Shown: positions 47,278 through 58,191, counted from the first letter of the stretch. The stretch is 64,000 bases of DNA from Streptomyces sp. NBC_00286 (GCF_036173125.1 NZ_CP108054.1:5728501-5792500); one strand, 5' to 3'. The notes: generated from the sequence alone by a model not told the origin. A program made the numbers and translations.

Positions 47278-49098
47278 GTGATGAGCCGCAGTCCGGAAAC
47301 CACCACGCACACCACCGGCGCACTCCCGGCGCACGGTGCCGCACCCGACCCTGCCGCACTCGGCCGGGCAGCGGTCCGTACGTCGGCGCAGTGCCCGCCC
47401 GCGCGCTACGAGCCGTATCTGGACGGCCTGTTCACGTACTGCCTGTCCGTGCTTTGCGACCACGACGCGGCGGTCGCCGCCCTCGGTGACGCCCTCGCGC
47501 TCGCCGAGCGCCGCGGCCCGCGCGGCGTGCGGGCCCCCGACGAGCGCAGGGCCTGGCTGTACGCCCTCGCCCGCTGGGCGTGCCTGCGCAAGCTGGCCGA
47601 GACCACGGACAAGGACACCGACCGGCAGGGCAATCGGTGGTCCGGCAGGCAGGCCAAACAGGGCCCGGGGGCCGCCGGGCCCGTCGGGCAGAAACGTCGC
47701 GGCACGCGCGCGTGGGACGCCGAATCGGACGTAGAAGACCCCGAAGAGGACCGTCGCCGTCGTGAACTCGCCCTGCTCGCCTGGCCGGAGGCCGCCGGGA
47801 CCACGCCCGAGCAGCGCGAAGCGCTCGAACTCGCAGTACGGCACCAGCTCGCTGCCGGGGAAGTGGCCGCCGTCCTCGGTATGGAACTGCTCGCCGCCCG
47901 CGAACTCCTCGGCGCCGCCGCCTGCGAGATCGAGCGCACCCGCGCGGCCCTCGCCGTCGTCGAGACCGGCGCCTGCCCGGGCGTCGCCCGGCTCACCGGA
48001 GACCGGCTGGTCCTCAGCACGCCCCTGCGCCGCGAACTGGTCCGGCACGTCGACGACTGCCCGCGCTGCCGCCGTACCGCCGAGCGCGCGATCCCCGGCT
48101 CCTGGCCCGGCACGAGCGTCACGCCCGCCGCGCTCCCCGTACTCGAAGCCCCGCGCGCGGCCCTCTCCAGGGCGATGGCGCGTGCCCCACGCGCGCGGAG
48201 TGCCACTCCGCGCTTCGACCGGCGCGGTTTCCCGATGGACCCCAAGGTCCACGCGGCCCGCCGTAGCCGCCTTCGCGCGCGTGCCGTCACGACGACGGTC
48301 GTCGTCACCGTGGTGGCGGCTCCCGTACTCGCAGTGTGGGCGGCCTACCGAGGAGCCCCCCTCACCGGCGAGGGCTCGCCGGGCCGCCCGATCACCGCGA
48401 GCGAGGCGCACGGCCCTGCCGCACTCGGCGGCGAGCAGGCGGACGACGCAGCCGACGCGGACGACTACAAGAACGCGGATCGCGCCGACGCGAAGCCGGA
48501 ACCGCAGCTCAGCAAGGGAATCGGCAAAGGCGCCGGGGAGGGAAAACGTTCGTCCGACGTCTCCGTACGCGTCACCGGCGGGGCCTCCGGCGACCGGAAA
48601 AACGGCCTCTCCGTAGAAGCCGATTCCAGCGGCGACATGACGTTGATCACCCTGAGGGCATCCGGTGGTTCCCCGGTCCACTGGTCCGCGCACACTGGCG
48701 CCTCCTGGCTCTACTTCAGCCAGTCGTCGGGAACGCTGTCGCCAGGCGAGTCGTTGACGATCAAGGTGTATGTCGACCAACTCCGCGAGCCGAACGGCCC
48801 CTGGAGCGCGCGGGTGTCGATCGCACCCGCGGGCGCGGCGGTCTCGATCAACGGCTATGGCACGGCAGGCCCGTCACACCCGGGCCCGGGCCCTGCCCCG
48901 GACGCGACCCCCAGCGCTCCCGCACCGTCCGCCCCGGACCCCACACCCAGCGACCCGAACCCCTCGTCCCCCGAACCCACGCCCAGCGACACGACCCCGT
49001 CCGAGCCGGACCCGACCCCCACTCCCGAGACCAAGGCCTCGCCCCCGCCGCCGAGTGACGACAGCAGCCCGAGCCCTCAAGACACGGAAGGAAACTGA
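47278..49098 (+). CDS. Sigma-like / zinc-finger / membrane / BACON domain fusion
   Basis: A 606-residue protein that begins like an ECF-type sigma factor: a region-2-like segment (40-110, [25 protein letters not shown]) and a region-4-like HTH (178-225, [27 protein letters not shown]). An anti-sigma-type zinc motif H257-x3-C261-x2-C264 follows, then one TM helix (about 337-357), a BACON domain outside (about 440-527, [31 protein letters not shown]) and a Pro/Ser-rich tail. It starts at GTG 47278 or ATG 47281. Sigma/anti-sigma fusions of this general type are known in Streptomyces. Whether the sigma part still binds RNA polymerase is open. Confidence 0.85.
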   Translation: MMSRSPETTTHTTGALPAHGAAPDPAALGRAAVRTSAQCPPARYEPYLDGLFTYCLSVLCDHDAAVAALGDALALAERRGPRGVRAPDERRAWLYALARWACLRKLAETTDKDTDRQGNRWSGRQAKQGPGAAGPVGQKRRGTRAWDAESDVEDPEEDRRRRELALLAWPEAAGTTPEQREALELAVRHQLAAGEVAAVLGMELLAARELLGAAACEIERTRAALAVVETGACPGVARLTGDRLVLSTPLRRELVRHVDDCPRCRRTAERAIPGSWPGTSVTPAALPVLEAPRAALSRAMARAPRARSATPRFDRRGFPMDPKVHAARRSRLRARAVTTTVVVTVVAAPVLAVWAAYRGAPLTGEGSPGRPITASEAHGPAALGGEQADDAADADDYKNADRADAKPEPQLSKGIGKGAGEGKRSSDVSVRVTGGASGDRKNGLSVEADSSGDMTLITLRASGGSPVHWSAHTGASWLYFSQSSGTLSPGESLTIKVYVDQLREPNGPWSARVSIAPAGAAVSINGYGTAGPSHPGPGPAPDATPSAPAPSAPDPTPSDPNPSSPEPTPSDTTPSEPDPTPTPETKASPPPPSDDSSPSPQDTEGN

Positions 49099-49102
49099 GG
49101 GC

Positions 49103-50017
49103 TCAATCCACCGGGTCCGCCGGATGCGGTGCCACCAACGGCAGCCGGGACGCCAGCCGTTCCTCGCACAGCTCGACCAGCCGGTCGTACGCGGCCTTGC
49201 CCATCATCTCGATGAGCTCCGGCCGGTACGTGACGTACACCGGCTCACCGGAGCCGTGCGCGGACGTCGCCGACGTGCACCACCAGTGCAGGTCGTGGCC
49301 GCCCGGGCCCCAGCCGCGGCGGTCGTACTCGCCGATAGAGATCTGGAGTACGCGGGTGTCGTCGGGCCGGTCGATCCAGTCGTACGTCCGTCGCACCGGG
49401 AGCTGCCAGCAGACGTCCGGCTTGGTCTCCAGGGGCTCGCGGCCCTCCTTCAGCGCCAGGATGTGCAGCGAGCAGCCCGCGCCACCCTCGAAGCCGGGGC
49501 GGTTCTGGAAGATGCACGAGCCCTGGTAGGGGCGGGTCTGCCGGGAGCCCTCGTCGTCCGTCGAGACCCAGCCGGTCTCCACGCCGACGTCATGGTTCTG
49601 CCAGATCTCCGGCGTGAGTCTCGCCACATGCCCCGCTACGCGCTTCTCGTCGTCCTCGTCCGAGAAATGGGCGCCGAGCGTGCAGCACCCGTCGTCCGCG
49701 CGGCCCGCCTGGATGCCCTGGCAGCCGCTGCCGAAGATGCAGTTCCAGCGCGAGGTCAGCCAGGTCAGGTCGCAGCGGAAGACCTGCTCGTCGTCGGCCG
49801 GATCCGGGAACTCCACCCACGCGCGCGCGAAATCGAGCCCCTTCTCGTCCGGTTCGGACGCCGGGACGGCGGCCTTCTGCGGAAAGAGCTTCGGGGACTT
49901 TTTCGGGGACTTCTTGGTCTTGCCGGTTGCCTTCGCCTGCGAAGAACCCTTGGCCGATGTGTCCGAGCCTGCCGGTTTGGCGGTTTTGTCGTTCTTCGCC
50001 TTTTTCGTCTTTGGCAC
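49103..50017 (-). CDS. Conserved Cys-rich protein of unknown function
   Basis: A 304-residue protein: a Lys/Ala/Ser-rich, disordered N-terminus (1-50) and a compact domain with many Cys, including C-x5-C-x9-CC ([21 protein letters not shown]), [23 protein letters not shown] and WWCTSA. The cluster pattern recalls YkgJ-type zinc/iron-chelating domains, so a metal site is likely. The GTG at 50017 is chosen as VPKTKKAKN fits a cytosolic start, though no clear ribosome site is seen. It is divergent from the Ppx gene across 72 bases and ends four bases after the sigma-BACON stop. Confidence 0.78.
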   Translation of the reverse strand: MPKTKKAKNDKTAKPAGSDTSAKGSSQAKATGKTKKSPKKSPKLFPQKAAVPASEPDEKGLDFARAWVEFPDPADDEQVFRCDLTWLTSRWNCIFGSGCQGIQAGRADDGCCTLGAHFSDEDDEKRVAGHVARLTPEIWQNHDVGVETGWVSTDDEGSRQTRPYQGSCIFQNRPGFEGGAGCSLHILALKEGREPLETKPDVCWQLPVRRTYDWIDRPDDTRVLQISIGEYDRRGWGPGGHDLHWWCTSATSAHGSGEPVYVTYRPELIEMMGKAAYDRLVELCEERLASRLPLVAPHPADPVD

Positions 50018-50089
50018 GTGTCCAGGGTAAGTCGCCCAAGACTGCTCCGGGGACCAGCAGGGGGGCCGGCTCGCAGTAGCGTTCCGTCC

Positions 50090-51022
50090 ATGAGACTCGG
50101 TGTCCTCGACGTGGGTTCGAACACGGTGCACCTCCTGGTGGTGGATGCACACCCTGGCGCGCGCCCGTTGCCCGCGCATTCACACAAGGCGGAGCTGCGG
50201 CTCGCTCAACTGCTCGACGAGAGCGGGTCGATCGGCCCCGAGGGCGTCGACAAACTGATCTCCGTCGTCCGGGAGGCGCTCGACGCGGCCGAGGACAAGG
50301 GCGTCGAGGACCTCCTGACGTTCGCGACCTCCGCCGTACGCGAGGCGACCAACGCCGACGACGTACTGGACCGGGTGCGCACCGAAACGGGCGTGGAACT
50401 CCAGGTCCTCACCGGCGCGGAGGAGGCCCGGCTCACCTTCCTCGCCGCCCGCCGCTGGTTCGGCTGGTCGGCCGGAAAGCTGCTGGTCATCGACATCGGC
50501 GGCGGCTCCCTGGAGATCGCGTACGGCATCGACGAGGAACCCGACGCGGCCGTTTCGCTCCCGCTCGGCGCGGGTCGGCTGACGGCCGCCTGGCTGCCCG
50601 GCGACCCACCGGACCCCGCGGACGTCAAGGCGCTGCGTCGCCATGTACGCGCCCAGATCGCCCGTACGGTCGGAGAGTTCAGCCGCTTCGGCTCCCCCGA
50701 CCACGTGGTGGCCACCTCCAAGACCTTCCGCCAGCTCGCCCGCATAGCAGGAGCCGCCCGCTCAGCAGAGGGCCTCTACGTACAACGCGAACTAAAACGC
50801 CGCTCCCTGGAGGACTGGGTCCCCCAACTGGCCACGATGACGACAGAGCAGCGAGCAGAACTCCCCGGTGTCTCAGAGGGCAGAGCAGGCCAACTCCTGG
50901 CAGGCGCGTTGGTGGCTGAGGGCGCGATGGACTTGTTCGGAGTGGAGACGCTGGAGATCTGCCCCTGGGCTCTCAGGGAGGGCGTAATCCTCCGGCGCCT
51001 GGATCAGATGGCGACGACGTAA
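50090..51022 (+). CDS. Ppx/GppA-family exopolyphosphatase
   Basis: A 310-residue ASKHA phosphatase of the short actinobacterial type. N-terminal phosphate loop [14 protein letters not shown], then [10 protein letters not shown] and the second loop [14 protein letters not shown]. It should hydrolyse polyphosphate or pppGpp; short forms in M. tuberculosis favour short-chain polyP, so the exact substrate is open. No C-terminal HD domain. ATG at 50090. A GGCGGGC hairpin follows the stop. Confidence 0.9.
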   Translation: MRLGVLDVGSNTVHLLVVDAHPGARPLPAHSHKAELRLAQLLDESGSIGPEGVDKLISVVREALDAAEDKGVEDLLTFATSAVREATNADDVLDRVRTETGVELQVLTGAEEARLTFLAARRWFGWSAGKLLVIDIGGGSLEIAYGIDEEPDAAVSLPLGAGRLTAAWLPGDPPDPADVKALRRHVRAQIARTVGEFSRFGSPDHVVATSKTFRQLARIAGAARSAEGLYVQRELKRRSLEDWVPQLATMTTEQRAELPGVSEGRAGQLLAGALVAEGAMDLFGVETLEICPWALREGVILRRLDQMATT

Positions 51023-51025
51023 AAG

Positions 51026-51042
51026 GGCGGGCGCAGCCCGCC
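51026..51042. terminator. Short hairpin after the Ppx gene
   Basis: GGCGGGC, GCA, GCCCGCC: a perfect 7-bp stem four bases past the stop, preceded by AAAA. Confidence 0.6.
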
Positions 51043-51228
51043 AGGGGCGCGGGGCTGTATCAATTTGCGGCTCCGCCGCGTGGGCGCGACAAGCCACAAC
51101 GAACCCGCACCCGCCCACGGCGAAACAACAACGGCGATTAGGCGAACCGAACGACAACCAACGGCACCCTTCGGCCAAGCCGAACCGCCCCCGCACAACC
51201 GCCGGAGGCACCCCGTACTCTGTCCTTC
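51043..51228. repeat. Dispersed repeat copy before the isomerase-like gene
   Basis: GGGGCGCGGGGCTGTATCAA then TTTGCGGCTCCGCCGCG and GCGCGACAAGCCACAACG (about 51044-51101), followed by a low-information stretch ending in CCGCCGGAGGCACC. Confidence 0.8.
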
Positions 51229-52053
51229 GTGGCAGAACCAGTGGTCCGCATCCCGGATGCGAAGGTCGCGCTGTCGACGGCCTCTGTCTATCCGGAGTCA
51301 ACGGCGACGGCCTTCGAGATCGCCGCGCGCCTCGGGTACGACGGGGTCGAGGTCATGGTGTGGACCGACCCGGTCAGCCAGGACATCGAGGCGCTGCGCA
51401 GGCTCAGCGACTACCACCAGATTCCGGTCCTGGCTGTCCACGCCCCCTGCCTGCTCATCACCCAGCGCGTCTGGTCCACCGACCCCTGGGTCAAGCTCCA
51501 GCGCGCCCGGTCCGCCGCCGAGAAGCTCGGCGCTTCGACGGTCGTCGTGCATCCGCCGTTCCGCTGGCAGCGTCAGTACGCCCGCGACTTCGTCACGGGG
51601 ATCTGGCGGATGGCCAACGAGACGGACGTACGGTTCGCCGTCGAAAACATGTACCCCTGGCGTTACCGCGACCGCGAGATGCTCGCGTACGCCCCCGACT
51701 GGGACGTGACGAAGGACGACTACCGCCACTTCACGATCGACCTGAGCCATGCCTCCACGGCCCGCGCCGACGCCATGCAGTTGCTCGACCGCATGGGCGA
51801 CCGCCTCGGCCACGTCCACCTCGCCGACGGCCGGGGTTCGGCGAAGGACGAGCACCTCGTCCCGGGACGCGGCAACCAGCCCTGCGCCGAGCTCCTCGAG
51901 CGGCTCGCGCTGAGTGGCTTCGACGGCCATGTCGTCATCGAGGTCAACACCCGCCGGGCCATGTCCAGCGCCGAACGCGAGGCCGACCTCGCCGAGGCCC
52001 TCGCCTTCACCCGGCTCCACCTCGCCTCGGCGCTGCGGGTCGCCGGCTCATGA
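51229..52053 (+). CDS. Sugar phosphate isomerase/epimerase-like TIM-barrel protein
   Basis: A 274-residue TIM barrel of the AP-endonuclease-2/xylose isomerase-like family. Metal-binding residues are expected in FAVENMY (Glu), IDLSHAS (Asp, His), HVHLADG (His, Asp), DEHLVPGRG and VIEVNT (Glu). GTG start at 51229. Its TGA overlaps the TetR ATG by four bases, so the pair is coupled. The substrate is unknown. Confidence 0.85.
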   Translation: MAEPVVRIPDAKVALSTASVYPESTATAFEIAARLGYDGVEVMVWTDPVSQDIEALRRLSDYHQIPVLAVHAPCLLITQRVWSTDPWVKLQRARSAAEKLGASTVVVHPPFRWQRQYARDFVTGIWRMANETDVRFAVENMYPWRYRDREMLAYAPDWDVTKDDYRHFTIDLSHASTARADAMQLLDRMGDRLGHVHLADGRGSAKDEHLVPGRGNQPCAELLERLALSGFDGHVVIEVNTRRAMSSAEREADLAEALAFTRLHLASALRVAGS

Positions 52054-52664
52054 CCGACACGGCCCCCCGACGTCGCGGACGGCCCTCCCGTACGCAGTCG
52101 GCGGACGCCCCCGCGACACGTGACCGCATCCTGGCGGCGGCCCGCGAGGAGTTCTCGGAGCGCGGCTACGACAAGACGTCCGTACGCGGCATCGCCAAGG
52201 CGGCCGGGGTCGACTCGGCGCTCGTGCATCACTACTTCGGCACCAAGGAGCAGGTTTTCGAGGCGGCCGTCGAGGTCGCCTTCGCACCCGCCCTGAAAGT
52301 GCGGGACACGGTCCTCGAAGGCCCCCTCGACGAGGTCGGCGAGCGGATGACGCGCGTCATCTTCGGCCTCTGGGAGAACCCGGTGACGCGGACGCCCCTC
52401 CTCGCGATCGTCCGGTCGGCGGTGAACAACGAGACCGCGGCCGCCGTCTTCCGCCGCCTCGTCGCCGCGCAACTGATGCGCCGCATCGCCGGCCGACTCG
52501 ACGTACCGGATGCGGAACTGCGCACCGAACTTGCGGCCGCCCAGCTCGTGGGCGTCGCGATGATGCGGTACGTGATCAAGATCGAGCCGGTGGCGTCGGC
52601 GGACCCGGAGCAGGTCATCGCGCGGATCGCGCCGGTGGTTCAGGGGCATCTGACGGGTCCCTGA
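52050..52664 (+). CDS. TetR-family regulator
   Basis: A 204-residue regulator: basic RRRGRPSR tail, then HTH ([40 protein letters not shown]), and a C-terminal TetR_C domain ([22 protein letters not shown]) common in actinobacteria. Coupled by a four-base overlap to the isomerase-like gene; target unknown. ilvD follows after 135 bases. Confidence 0.9.
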   Translation: MTDTAPRRRGRPSRTQSADAPATRDRILAAAREEFSERGYDKTSVRGIAKAAGVDSALVHHYFGTKEQVFEAAVEVAFAPALKVRDTVLEGPLDEVGERMTRVIFGLWENPVTRTPLLAIVRSAVNNETAAAVFRRLVAAQLMRRIAGRLDVPDAELRTELAAAQLVGVAMMRYVIKIEPVASADPEQVIARIAPVVQGHLTGP

Positions 52665-52710
52665 ACGAGGGCCCCGAACGAGTCTTTGTCACGGTCGCCG
52701 ACCGAGACAC

Positions 52711-52743
52711 ACATCCCGTATTCCGGACGAGCCGTCGGGATGT
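52711..52743. promoter_or_regulatory. Dyad upstream of ilvD
   Basis: ACATCCCG (52711-52718) and CGGGATGT (52736-52743) are perfect inverted arms with a 17-base loop, 57 bases before ilvD. Operator or leader hairpin; no leader peptide with Ile/Val/Leu codons was seen. Confidence 0.4.
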
Positions 52744-52799
52744 CGGAGCACCGGCGTACGCTCGAAATCTGTCAGAACTCTCTGAAGGAGCGAGCGACG

Positions 52800-54653
52800 A
52801 TGCCCGATCTGAGGTCCCGCACTGTCACCCACGGCCGCAACATGGCGGGCGCCCGCGCCCTAATGCGCGCCTCCGGTGTACCGGGCGCGGACATCGGCCG
52901 GAAGCCGATCATCGCGGTCGCCAACTCCTTCACCGAGTTCGTGCCCGGCCACACCCACCTGGCGCCGGTCGGCCGGATCGTCAGCGAGGCGGTCACGGCG
53001 GCGGGCGGCATCCCGCGCGAGTTCAACACGATCGCCGTCGACGACGGCATCGCGATGGGCCACGGAGGCATGCTGTACAGCCTCCCCTCCCGCGACCTGA
53101 TCGCGGACAGCGTCGAGTACATGGTGGAAGCCCACTGCGCCGACGCCCTGATCTGCATCTCCAACTGCGACAAGATCACCCCGGGCATGCTCATGGCGGC
53201 CCTGCGCCTGAACATCCCGACGGTCTTCGTCTCCGGCGGTCCCATGGAGGCCGGCCGCGCGACGCTGGTCGACGGCACGGTCCGTACGCTCGACCTCATC
53301 GACGCGATCTCCGACGCGGTCAACGACAAGGTCTCGGACGAGGACATCCTCCGTATCGAGGAGAACGCCTGTCCCACCTGCGGTTCCTGTTCCGGCATGT
53401 TCACCGCCAACTCCATGAACTGCCTGACCGAGGCCATCGGCCTTTCCCTCCCCGGCAACGGCTCGGTCCTCGCCACGCACACGGCCCGCAAGGAGCTGTA
53501 CGAGCGGGCCGGCGCCACCGTCGTCGAGCTGACCAAGCGCTACTACGACGAGGACGACGCCTCCGTCCTCCCGCGCGCCATCGCCACGCACGCGGCCTTC
53601 GAGAACGCCATGGCCCTCGACATCGCCATGGGCGGCTCCACCAACACGATCCTGCACCTGCTGGCCGCCGCCCAGGAGGCCGGAGCCGGCTACGACCTGA
53701 ACGACATCGACGCCGTCTCCCGCCGCGTCCCGTGCCTGGCGAAGGTCGCGCCCAACGTCGCGGCGACGCGGACGTACTACATGGAGGACGTGCACCGCGC
53801 CGGCGGCATCCCCGCGATCCTCGGCGAGCTCTACCGCGGCGGCCTGCTGAACGAGGACGTCCACACCGTCCACAGCCCTTCCATCAAGGAGTGGCTGGAC
53901 GCCTGGGACATCCGCAGCGGCTCGGCTTCGGAGGAGGCCATGGAGCTGTGGCACGCGGCCCCCGGCTGCAAGCGTTCCGCCGAGGCCTTCTCCCAGTCCG
54001 AGCGCTGGGAGGAACTCGACACGGACGCGGCGAACGGCTGCATCCGCGACGTCGCCCACGCGTACTCGAAGGACGGCGGCCTGGCCGTCCTCAAGGGCAA
54101 CCTCGCCGTGGACGGCTGCGTCGTGAAGACGGCCGGCGTCGACCCGTCGATCTGGACCTTCGAGGGCCCTGCGGTGGTCTGCGAGTCGCAGGAGGAGGCC
54201 GTCGAGAAGATCCTCGCCAAGCAGATCACCGAGGGTGACGTCATCGTCATCCGCTACGAGGGCCCCAAGGGCGGCCCCGGCATGCAGGAGATGCTCTACC
54301 CGACCTCGTATCTGAAGGGCCGCGGCCTCGGCAAGGCCTGCGCCCTGGTGACGGACGGCCGCTTCTCCGGCGGCACCTCGGGCCTGTCGATCGGCCACGC
54401 CTCCCCGGAGGCGGCGTCCGGCGGCACCATCGCCCTGGTCCAGGACGGCGACCGCATCCGCATCGACATCCCGAACCGCTCGATCGACCTGCTGGTCTCC
54501 GAAGAGGAACTGGCCACCCGCCGCACGGCCCTGAACGGCACGTACGCCCCGAAGAACCGCGACCGAAAGGTCTCGGCGGCCCTGAGGGCGTACGCGGCGA
54601 TGGCGACGAGCGCGGACAAGGGGGCCGTGCGGGATGTGTCGATGCTGGGCTGA
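52800..54653 (+). CDS. ilvD: Dihydroxy-acid dehydratase
   Basis: A 617-residue Fe-S enzyme of branched-chain amino acid and pantothenate (ketoisovalerate) synthesis. Signatures: [12 protein letters not shown], the cluster segment [19 protein letters not shown], and the C-terminal [17 protein letters not shown]. The length is that of the longer E. coli-type form. ATG at 52800 with AAGGAG nine bases ahead. A G/C hairpin terminator lies 32 bases after the stop. Confidence 0.96.
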   Translation: MPDLRSRTVTHGRNMAGARALMRASGVPGADIGRKPIIAVANSFTEFVPGHTHLAPVGRIVSEAVTAAGGIPREFNTIAVDDGIAMGHGGMLYSLPSRDLIADSVEYMVEAHCADALICISNCDKITPGMLMAALRLNIPTVFVSGGPMEAGRATLVDGTVRTLDLIDAISDAVNDKVSDEDILRIEENACPTCGSCSGMFTANSMNCLTEAIGLSLPGNGSVLATHTARKELYERAGATVVELTKRYYDEDDASVLPRAIATHAAFENAMALDIAMGGSTNTILHLLAAAQEAGAGYDLNDIDAVSRRVPCLAKVAPNVAATRTYYMEDVHRAGGIPAILGELYRGGLLNEDVHTVHSPSIKEWLDAWDIRSGSASEEAMELWHAAPGCKRSAEAFSQSERWEELDTDAANGCIRDVAHAYSKDGGLAVLKGNLAVDGCVVKTAGVDPSIWTFEGPAVVCESQEEAVEKILAKQITEGDVIVIRYEGPKGGPGMQEMLYPTSYLKGRGLGKACALVTDGRFSGGTSGLSIGHASPEAASGGTIALVQDGDRIRIDIPNRSIDLLVSEEELATRRTALNGTYAPKNRDRKVSAALRAYAAMATSADKGAVRDVSMLG

Positions 54654-54684
54654 TGCCTAGGTGAGCGCTAATTGAAGACTGAAT

Positions 54685-54718
54685 AAGGGCCGCCTCCTGT
54701 TCATCGGGGGCGGTCCTT
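54685..54718 (+). terminator. ilvD terminator
   Basis: AAGGGCCGCC pairs with GGCGGTCCTT (one G-T pair) across a 14-base loop, ending in CTT. Confidence 0.75.
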
Positions 54719-54757
54719 GCACGATGCCTGAGGGCTCCCTTCGTCAAGTCCGGTGCT

Positions 54758-54835
54758 GTATCGCGCCCTGTAAGGGGCGCGGGCCGTGTCGATATGCGGC
54801 CCGCCGCGTGGGCGCGACCAGCCCCCACCGGCCCG
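54758..54835. repeat. Degenerate dispersed repeat copy
   Basis: GGGGCGCGGGCCGTGTCGAT then ATGCGGCCCGCCGCG and TGGGCGCGACCAGCC: a diverged copy of the TTTGCGGCTCCGCCGCG family, at the 3' end of the kinase-propeller gene. Confidence 0.7.
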
Positions 54836-54866
54836 CGGGTTCATGACGGCGCTCTTGACGGGGCCC

Positions 54867-57116
54867 CTAGTGCGACCAGGCCGCCGGGTCGCGTCCGTCG
54901 ACGGCGAACACGGTGCCGTCGGGCGCGCTGGCATACACGCGACCGCCTGCGAGCACCGGCTCCGGAAGGGACCCCGCGACCCGGTCGGAGTGCTTTCCGA
55001 GCCGTGGGGGCGTCTGGCCGAGGAGCTTGCCGGTGCGGGCGTCGGCGGCGAGGAGCCGCCCGTCCGGGGCGCTGACGTACACATGCCGGTCGTCGGCCAC
55101 GGGACCCGAGGTCCGGGAGGTACCCGTCTCCAGCCGCCACAGCTGCCGACGCGCGTCCATGTCGACGGCGACCAGCGTTCCGCCGGTGCCGCTGAGGTGG
55201 ACGACATTTCCGCGCACAGTGCCGTGGGCCTCCGAGAGCGTGACGGGCAGGGTTACTCGCCGCGTCTTTCCGCTGGCCGGGGTGTAACGGACGACGGCCT
55301 TCGTCTCGCCGTACAGCGCATCTGCCGAGGTGAAGAAGGCGTGCCCCTTCGCCGTGCCGAGGAGTTCCAACTGCCCCTGCAGCCGCACGTCCCACCGCAC
55401 TGCGCCGGTCCGCGGATCCACCGCCGTGATGTGGGTGCTCGTCCCGTCGTCGGACGTGCTCACCGCGTACGCGAGGGGGTCCCCGGCGAACGTGGTGAAG
55501 TACGGCGTGGCGTGCCCCGGAATCGGACGGCTCCACTTGGTGTCGCCCGAGGCGCCGTCCACCCCGGTGACCGTCCCGTCGGCGCCCGTGAGCAGCAGCA
55601 GGCCCCCGGCGCTCGCGATGCCGTTGTGCGTGGGCAGGTTCCGCTGCCAGCGGGCCTTGCCCGAGGCGGGGGCGAGCGCCGCCGTACGGCGCCCCTGGTC
55701 GTCCAGTGAGGCCTGCACGAGCCCGGCCGACAGGAGCGGCGGCCCGCTCGAGGTCTCGTCGGTGACGGAGTGCCGCCACAACCGACGGCCGTCGGAAGGA
55801 TCGAGGGCGAAGACCAGCCCGGTCTGCGCACACAGCAACTTCCCTGCTCCGTACGAGCATTGGGGCGCACCTTGGCCGCCGTCCCCGGACGTTGCCTTCA
55901 CTTCCCACGGGTTGAACCGGGCCGGCGCGCTCCGTGCCGCGTTGCCCTTCGGCGCCGTTGCCGTACGTCCGTCATCGAGCAGCGTTACGGAGGCCAGCAC
56001 GCCGAGCGAGGCAAGCCCGAGCGCTCCGGCTCCGAGGGCGACCCGTCTGACGAGGCGCTTTCTGGACTGCGGCCCGGCTTCTTGGGCTGCTGCTTCTGCT
56101 GCCTCTCGTTCCGCTGCCGCCTCACGCTCGGCTGCTTCTCGTTCGGCTCCCGCAGCGAACTCCTGGGCCTGTTCCTCCTTTTCGGTTCCTACGGGCTCTT
56201 CCGTACGTTCCGTACGAGGCTTAGGTCTCGGCGCCGGCGCGTCCCACCCCGTCCGCTGCCCCGGTATGAACGCCTGCGTGTCGTACGAGGCCGCCACCGA
56301 CCGCAGCTCCCGCATCAACTCGTCGGGCGTGGGCCGGTCCTCGGGCTCCTTCGCCAGACAGCGCAGTACGAGCGGCGCGAGCCCTTCCGGTACGTCGGTC
56401 AGGTCAGGCTCGTCGTGCACGACCTGGTAGGCGACGATGTACGGGCTGTCGGAGTCGAACGGTCCGCGCCCGGTCGCCGCGTGCACCATCACCGACCCGA
56501 GCGCGAAAACGTCGGCGGCGGGCCCGACCTCGCGAGGCCGCCGGAACTGCTCCGGCGCCATGAAGGGCGGCGTACCGATCAACTTGCCGGTCTCGGTGCG
56601 CAGTTCGCTGTCCTTCGGCCGGGAGATACCGAAGTCGATGACTTTCGGCCCGTCCTCGGCGAGCAGCACATTGCTCGGCTTCAGATCCCGGTGCACCACG
56701 CCGACGCGGTGAATATCACGCAGCGCCTCCGCAAGCCCGGCCATCAGACGGCGCAACTGCGCCGGAGGCATGGACCCGTTCCGCTTCACCTGGTCGGCGA
56801 GGGTTGGACCCGGGATGAACAGCGTGGCCATCCAGGGCCGTTCGGCCTCCGGATCGGCGTCGACGACCGGTGCGGTGAAGGCACCGCTGACCTTGCGCGC
56901 CGCGGCCACCTCCTGCCGGAAACGCCCCCGGAACTCGCGGTCCTTGGCGTACTGGGCATGCACCACCTTCACGGCGACCCGCATCCCGGACGTGCTCCGG
57001 GCCAGATGTACGACGCCCATGCCACCCGAACCCAGGCAGGACTCGAGGCGGTAGTGACCGGCGTACTCGGGAAGTTCCGCTTCCGCGCCCGCTTCCGCGT
57101 CCCGCTGTGGCGCCAT
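54867..57116 (-). CDS. Ser/Thr protein kinase with PQQ-like beta-propeller
   Basis: A 749-residue membrane kinase. Kinase domain at 20-275: Gly loop GSGGMGVVH, AVKVV, catalytic HRDLKPSNVLL, DFGIS, and GTPPFMAPEQF in the activation segment. A juxtamembrane region follows with an Ala/Glu-rich coiled coil (AAEREAAEREAAAEREA), then one TM helix (about 358-380). The extracytoplasmic part (about 400-749) is a PQQ-type beta-propeller with repeats such as LVFALDPSDGRRLWRHSV and LVAVDMDARRQLWRLET. It probably senses a ligand or wall component. ATG at 57116; GTG at 57125 is possible. Confidence 0.9.
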   Translation of the reverse strand: MAPQRDAEAGAEAELPEYAGHYRLESCLGSGGMGVVHLARSTSGMRVAVKVVHAQYAKDREFRGRFRQEVAAARKVSGAFTAPVVDADPEAERPWMATLFIPGPTLADQVKRNGSMPPAQLRRLMAGLAEALRDIHRVGVVHRDLKPSNVLLAEDGPKVIDFGISRPKDSELRTETGKLIGTPPFMAPEQFRRPREVGPAADVFALGSVMVHAATGRGPFDSDSPYIVAYQVVHDEPDLTDVPEGLAPLVLRCLAKEPEDRPTPDELMRELRSVAASYDTQAFIPGQRTGWDAPAPRPKPRTERTEEPVGTEKEEQAQEFAAGAEREAAEREAAAEREAAEAAAQEAGPQSRKRLVRRVALGAGALGLASLGVLASVTLLDDGRTATAPKGNAARSAPARFNPWEVKATSGDGGQGAPQCSYGAGKLLCAQTGLVFALDPSDGRRLWRHSVTDETSSGPPLLSAGLVQASLDDQGRRTAALAPASGKARWQRNLPTHNGIASAGGLLLLTGADGTVTGVDGASGDTKWSRPIPGHATPYFTTFAGDPLAYAVSTSDDGTSTHITAVDPRTGAVRWDVRLQGQLELLGTAKGHAFFTSADALYGETKAVVRYTPASGKTRRVTLPVTLSEAHGTVRGNVVHLSGTGGTLVAVDMDARRQLWRLETGTSRTSGPVADDRHVYVSAPDGRLLAADARTGKLLGQTPPRLGKHSDRVAGSLPEPVLAGGRVYASAPDGTVFAVDGRDPAAWSH

Positions 57117-57299
57117 GGGAAACACCCCCGTGCTGATCGTCCGCGCGCGCGACGCACGGAGCCTAGTCGATGACTCGTACGGGGCTGAGGTGGCTTGTTA
57201 ATCTCCATGTGCGAGTTGTGTACATGCGTTTCATGACGTGATTTAGGGGAATCAACGGGACCCCATGACAGACATGGGGCTCAACGGGGGAGGTTTTGC

Positions 57300-57614
57300 A
57301 TGTCAGTTGACCGTGCAGAAGAGGTGGCGGGCAGAGACGAGACGGACGACGTCACCACCACGGCCGTGCGCTATTACTCGGTCGCGCCCGGCTACCGGGT
57401 CAACGTCCGCAGCGGCCCCGGCACCAGCTACCGCATCGTCCGGGTCCTGCCGGAGGGCGCGCGCGTGCCCATCCACTGCCAGACGCCGGGCACACGGGTC
57501 ACGGGCCCGTACGGCACGTCGAACATCTGGGACAACATCGCGAACGGCGAATACATCTCGGATGCGTACGTGAACACCGGCAGCGACGGCTACGTAGCGC
57601 CGCGCTGCTCCTGA
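57300..57614 (+). CDS. Small SH3b-type domain protein
   Basis: A 104-residue protein with one bacterial SH3-like domain (YRVNVRSGPGTSYRIVRVLPEGARVPIHCQ, then NIWDNIANGEYISDAYVNTG). The acidic N-terminus (MSVDRAEEVAGRDETDD) has no signal peptide, which is odd for a fold that usually binds cell wall. Two Cys (about 60 and 103) could pair. ATG at 57300 with GGGGGAGG ahead. Divergent from the propeller kinase. Confidence 0.8.
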   Translation: MSVDRAEEVAGRDETDDVTTTAVRYYSVAPGYRVNVRSGPGTSYRIVRVLPEGARVPIHCQTPGTRVTGPYGTSNIWDNIANGEYISDAYVNTGSDGYVAPRCS

Positions 57615-57657
57615 ACCCGGCGGAGCCCGCGGCAACTCCGGAGCCATAATCAGACGC

Positions 57658-58191
57658 GTGAGCGCAGAGAACGGCACCCCGGACACCACCACCGCGGGCT
57701 CCCAGGGTTTCCCGGGGCCCACGGCTGACACCGGCCCCCGCCCCGAACCCATCCGCTTCTTCGGCACGACCTGGCTGAACCACGACGACGGCTACGCCGC
57801 CCGCCGCATCGCCGCAGCCACCGGCTCGCTGGCCATCGCTGCCGCTGCCTGCCTGATCCTTCGCTTCGCCTACGAAGGTCTGCGGATCGCCGAGACCGGC
57901 GGCTTCGTCACGCTCCTCATGATCGTGATGTTCACGATCTGCAGCGCGCTGGCCTTCCGCCACACCTGGGGCAGCTACACCCGCCGCCCCGACCCCGAAC
58001 GCCAGGCCTCCCTACGCGGCCTCCTGGCCATCGGCTTCATCGGCTCCCTCCTCGCCTACTTCTTCCGCTCCCTCATAGAGGCCCCCGGCGAAAAACTCCA
58101 CCGCGAGGAATACGAGACGGCCCGCAAGCAACACGAGAAACGCGTCACCCGCCGCACGGGCAACCCATCGAAGAAGCGCCGCCGTTCTTAG
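57658..58191 (+). CDS. Integral membrane protein of unknown function
   Basis: A 177-residue protein with a Pro/Thr-rich N-terminus, three hydrophobic helices (about 52-70, 81-102, 120-142) and a strongly basic C-terminus (KRVTRRTGNPSKKRRRS). GTG start at 57658. No domain is recognised; similar proteins are sometimes labelled EamA-like, but it is far too short for that 10-TM family. Confidence 0.78.
   Translation: MSAENGTPDTTTAGSQGFPGPTADTGPRPEPIRFFGTTWLNHDDGYAARRIAAATGSLAIAAAACLILRFAYEGLRIAETGGFVTLLMIVMFTICSALAFRHTWGSYTRRPDPERQASLRGLLAIGFIGSLLAYFFRSLIEAPGEKLHREEYETARKQHEKRVTRRTGNPSKKRRRS

Noticed and set aside
52860-54398. Long frame antisense to ilvD
   Set aside because: No family motifs; explained by GC-biased codons of ilvD. 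The same applies to antisense frames over nuoD (2504-3793), nadB (11144-12949) and the aldolase (8165-9262).
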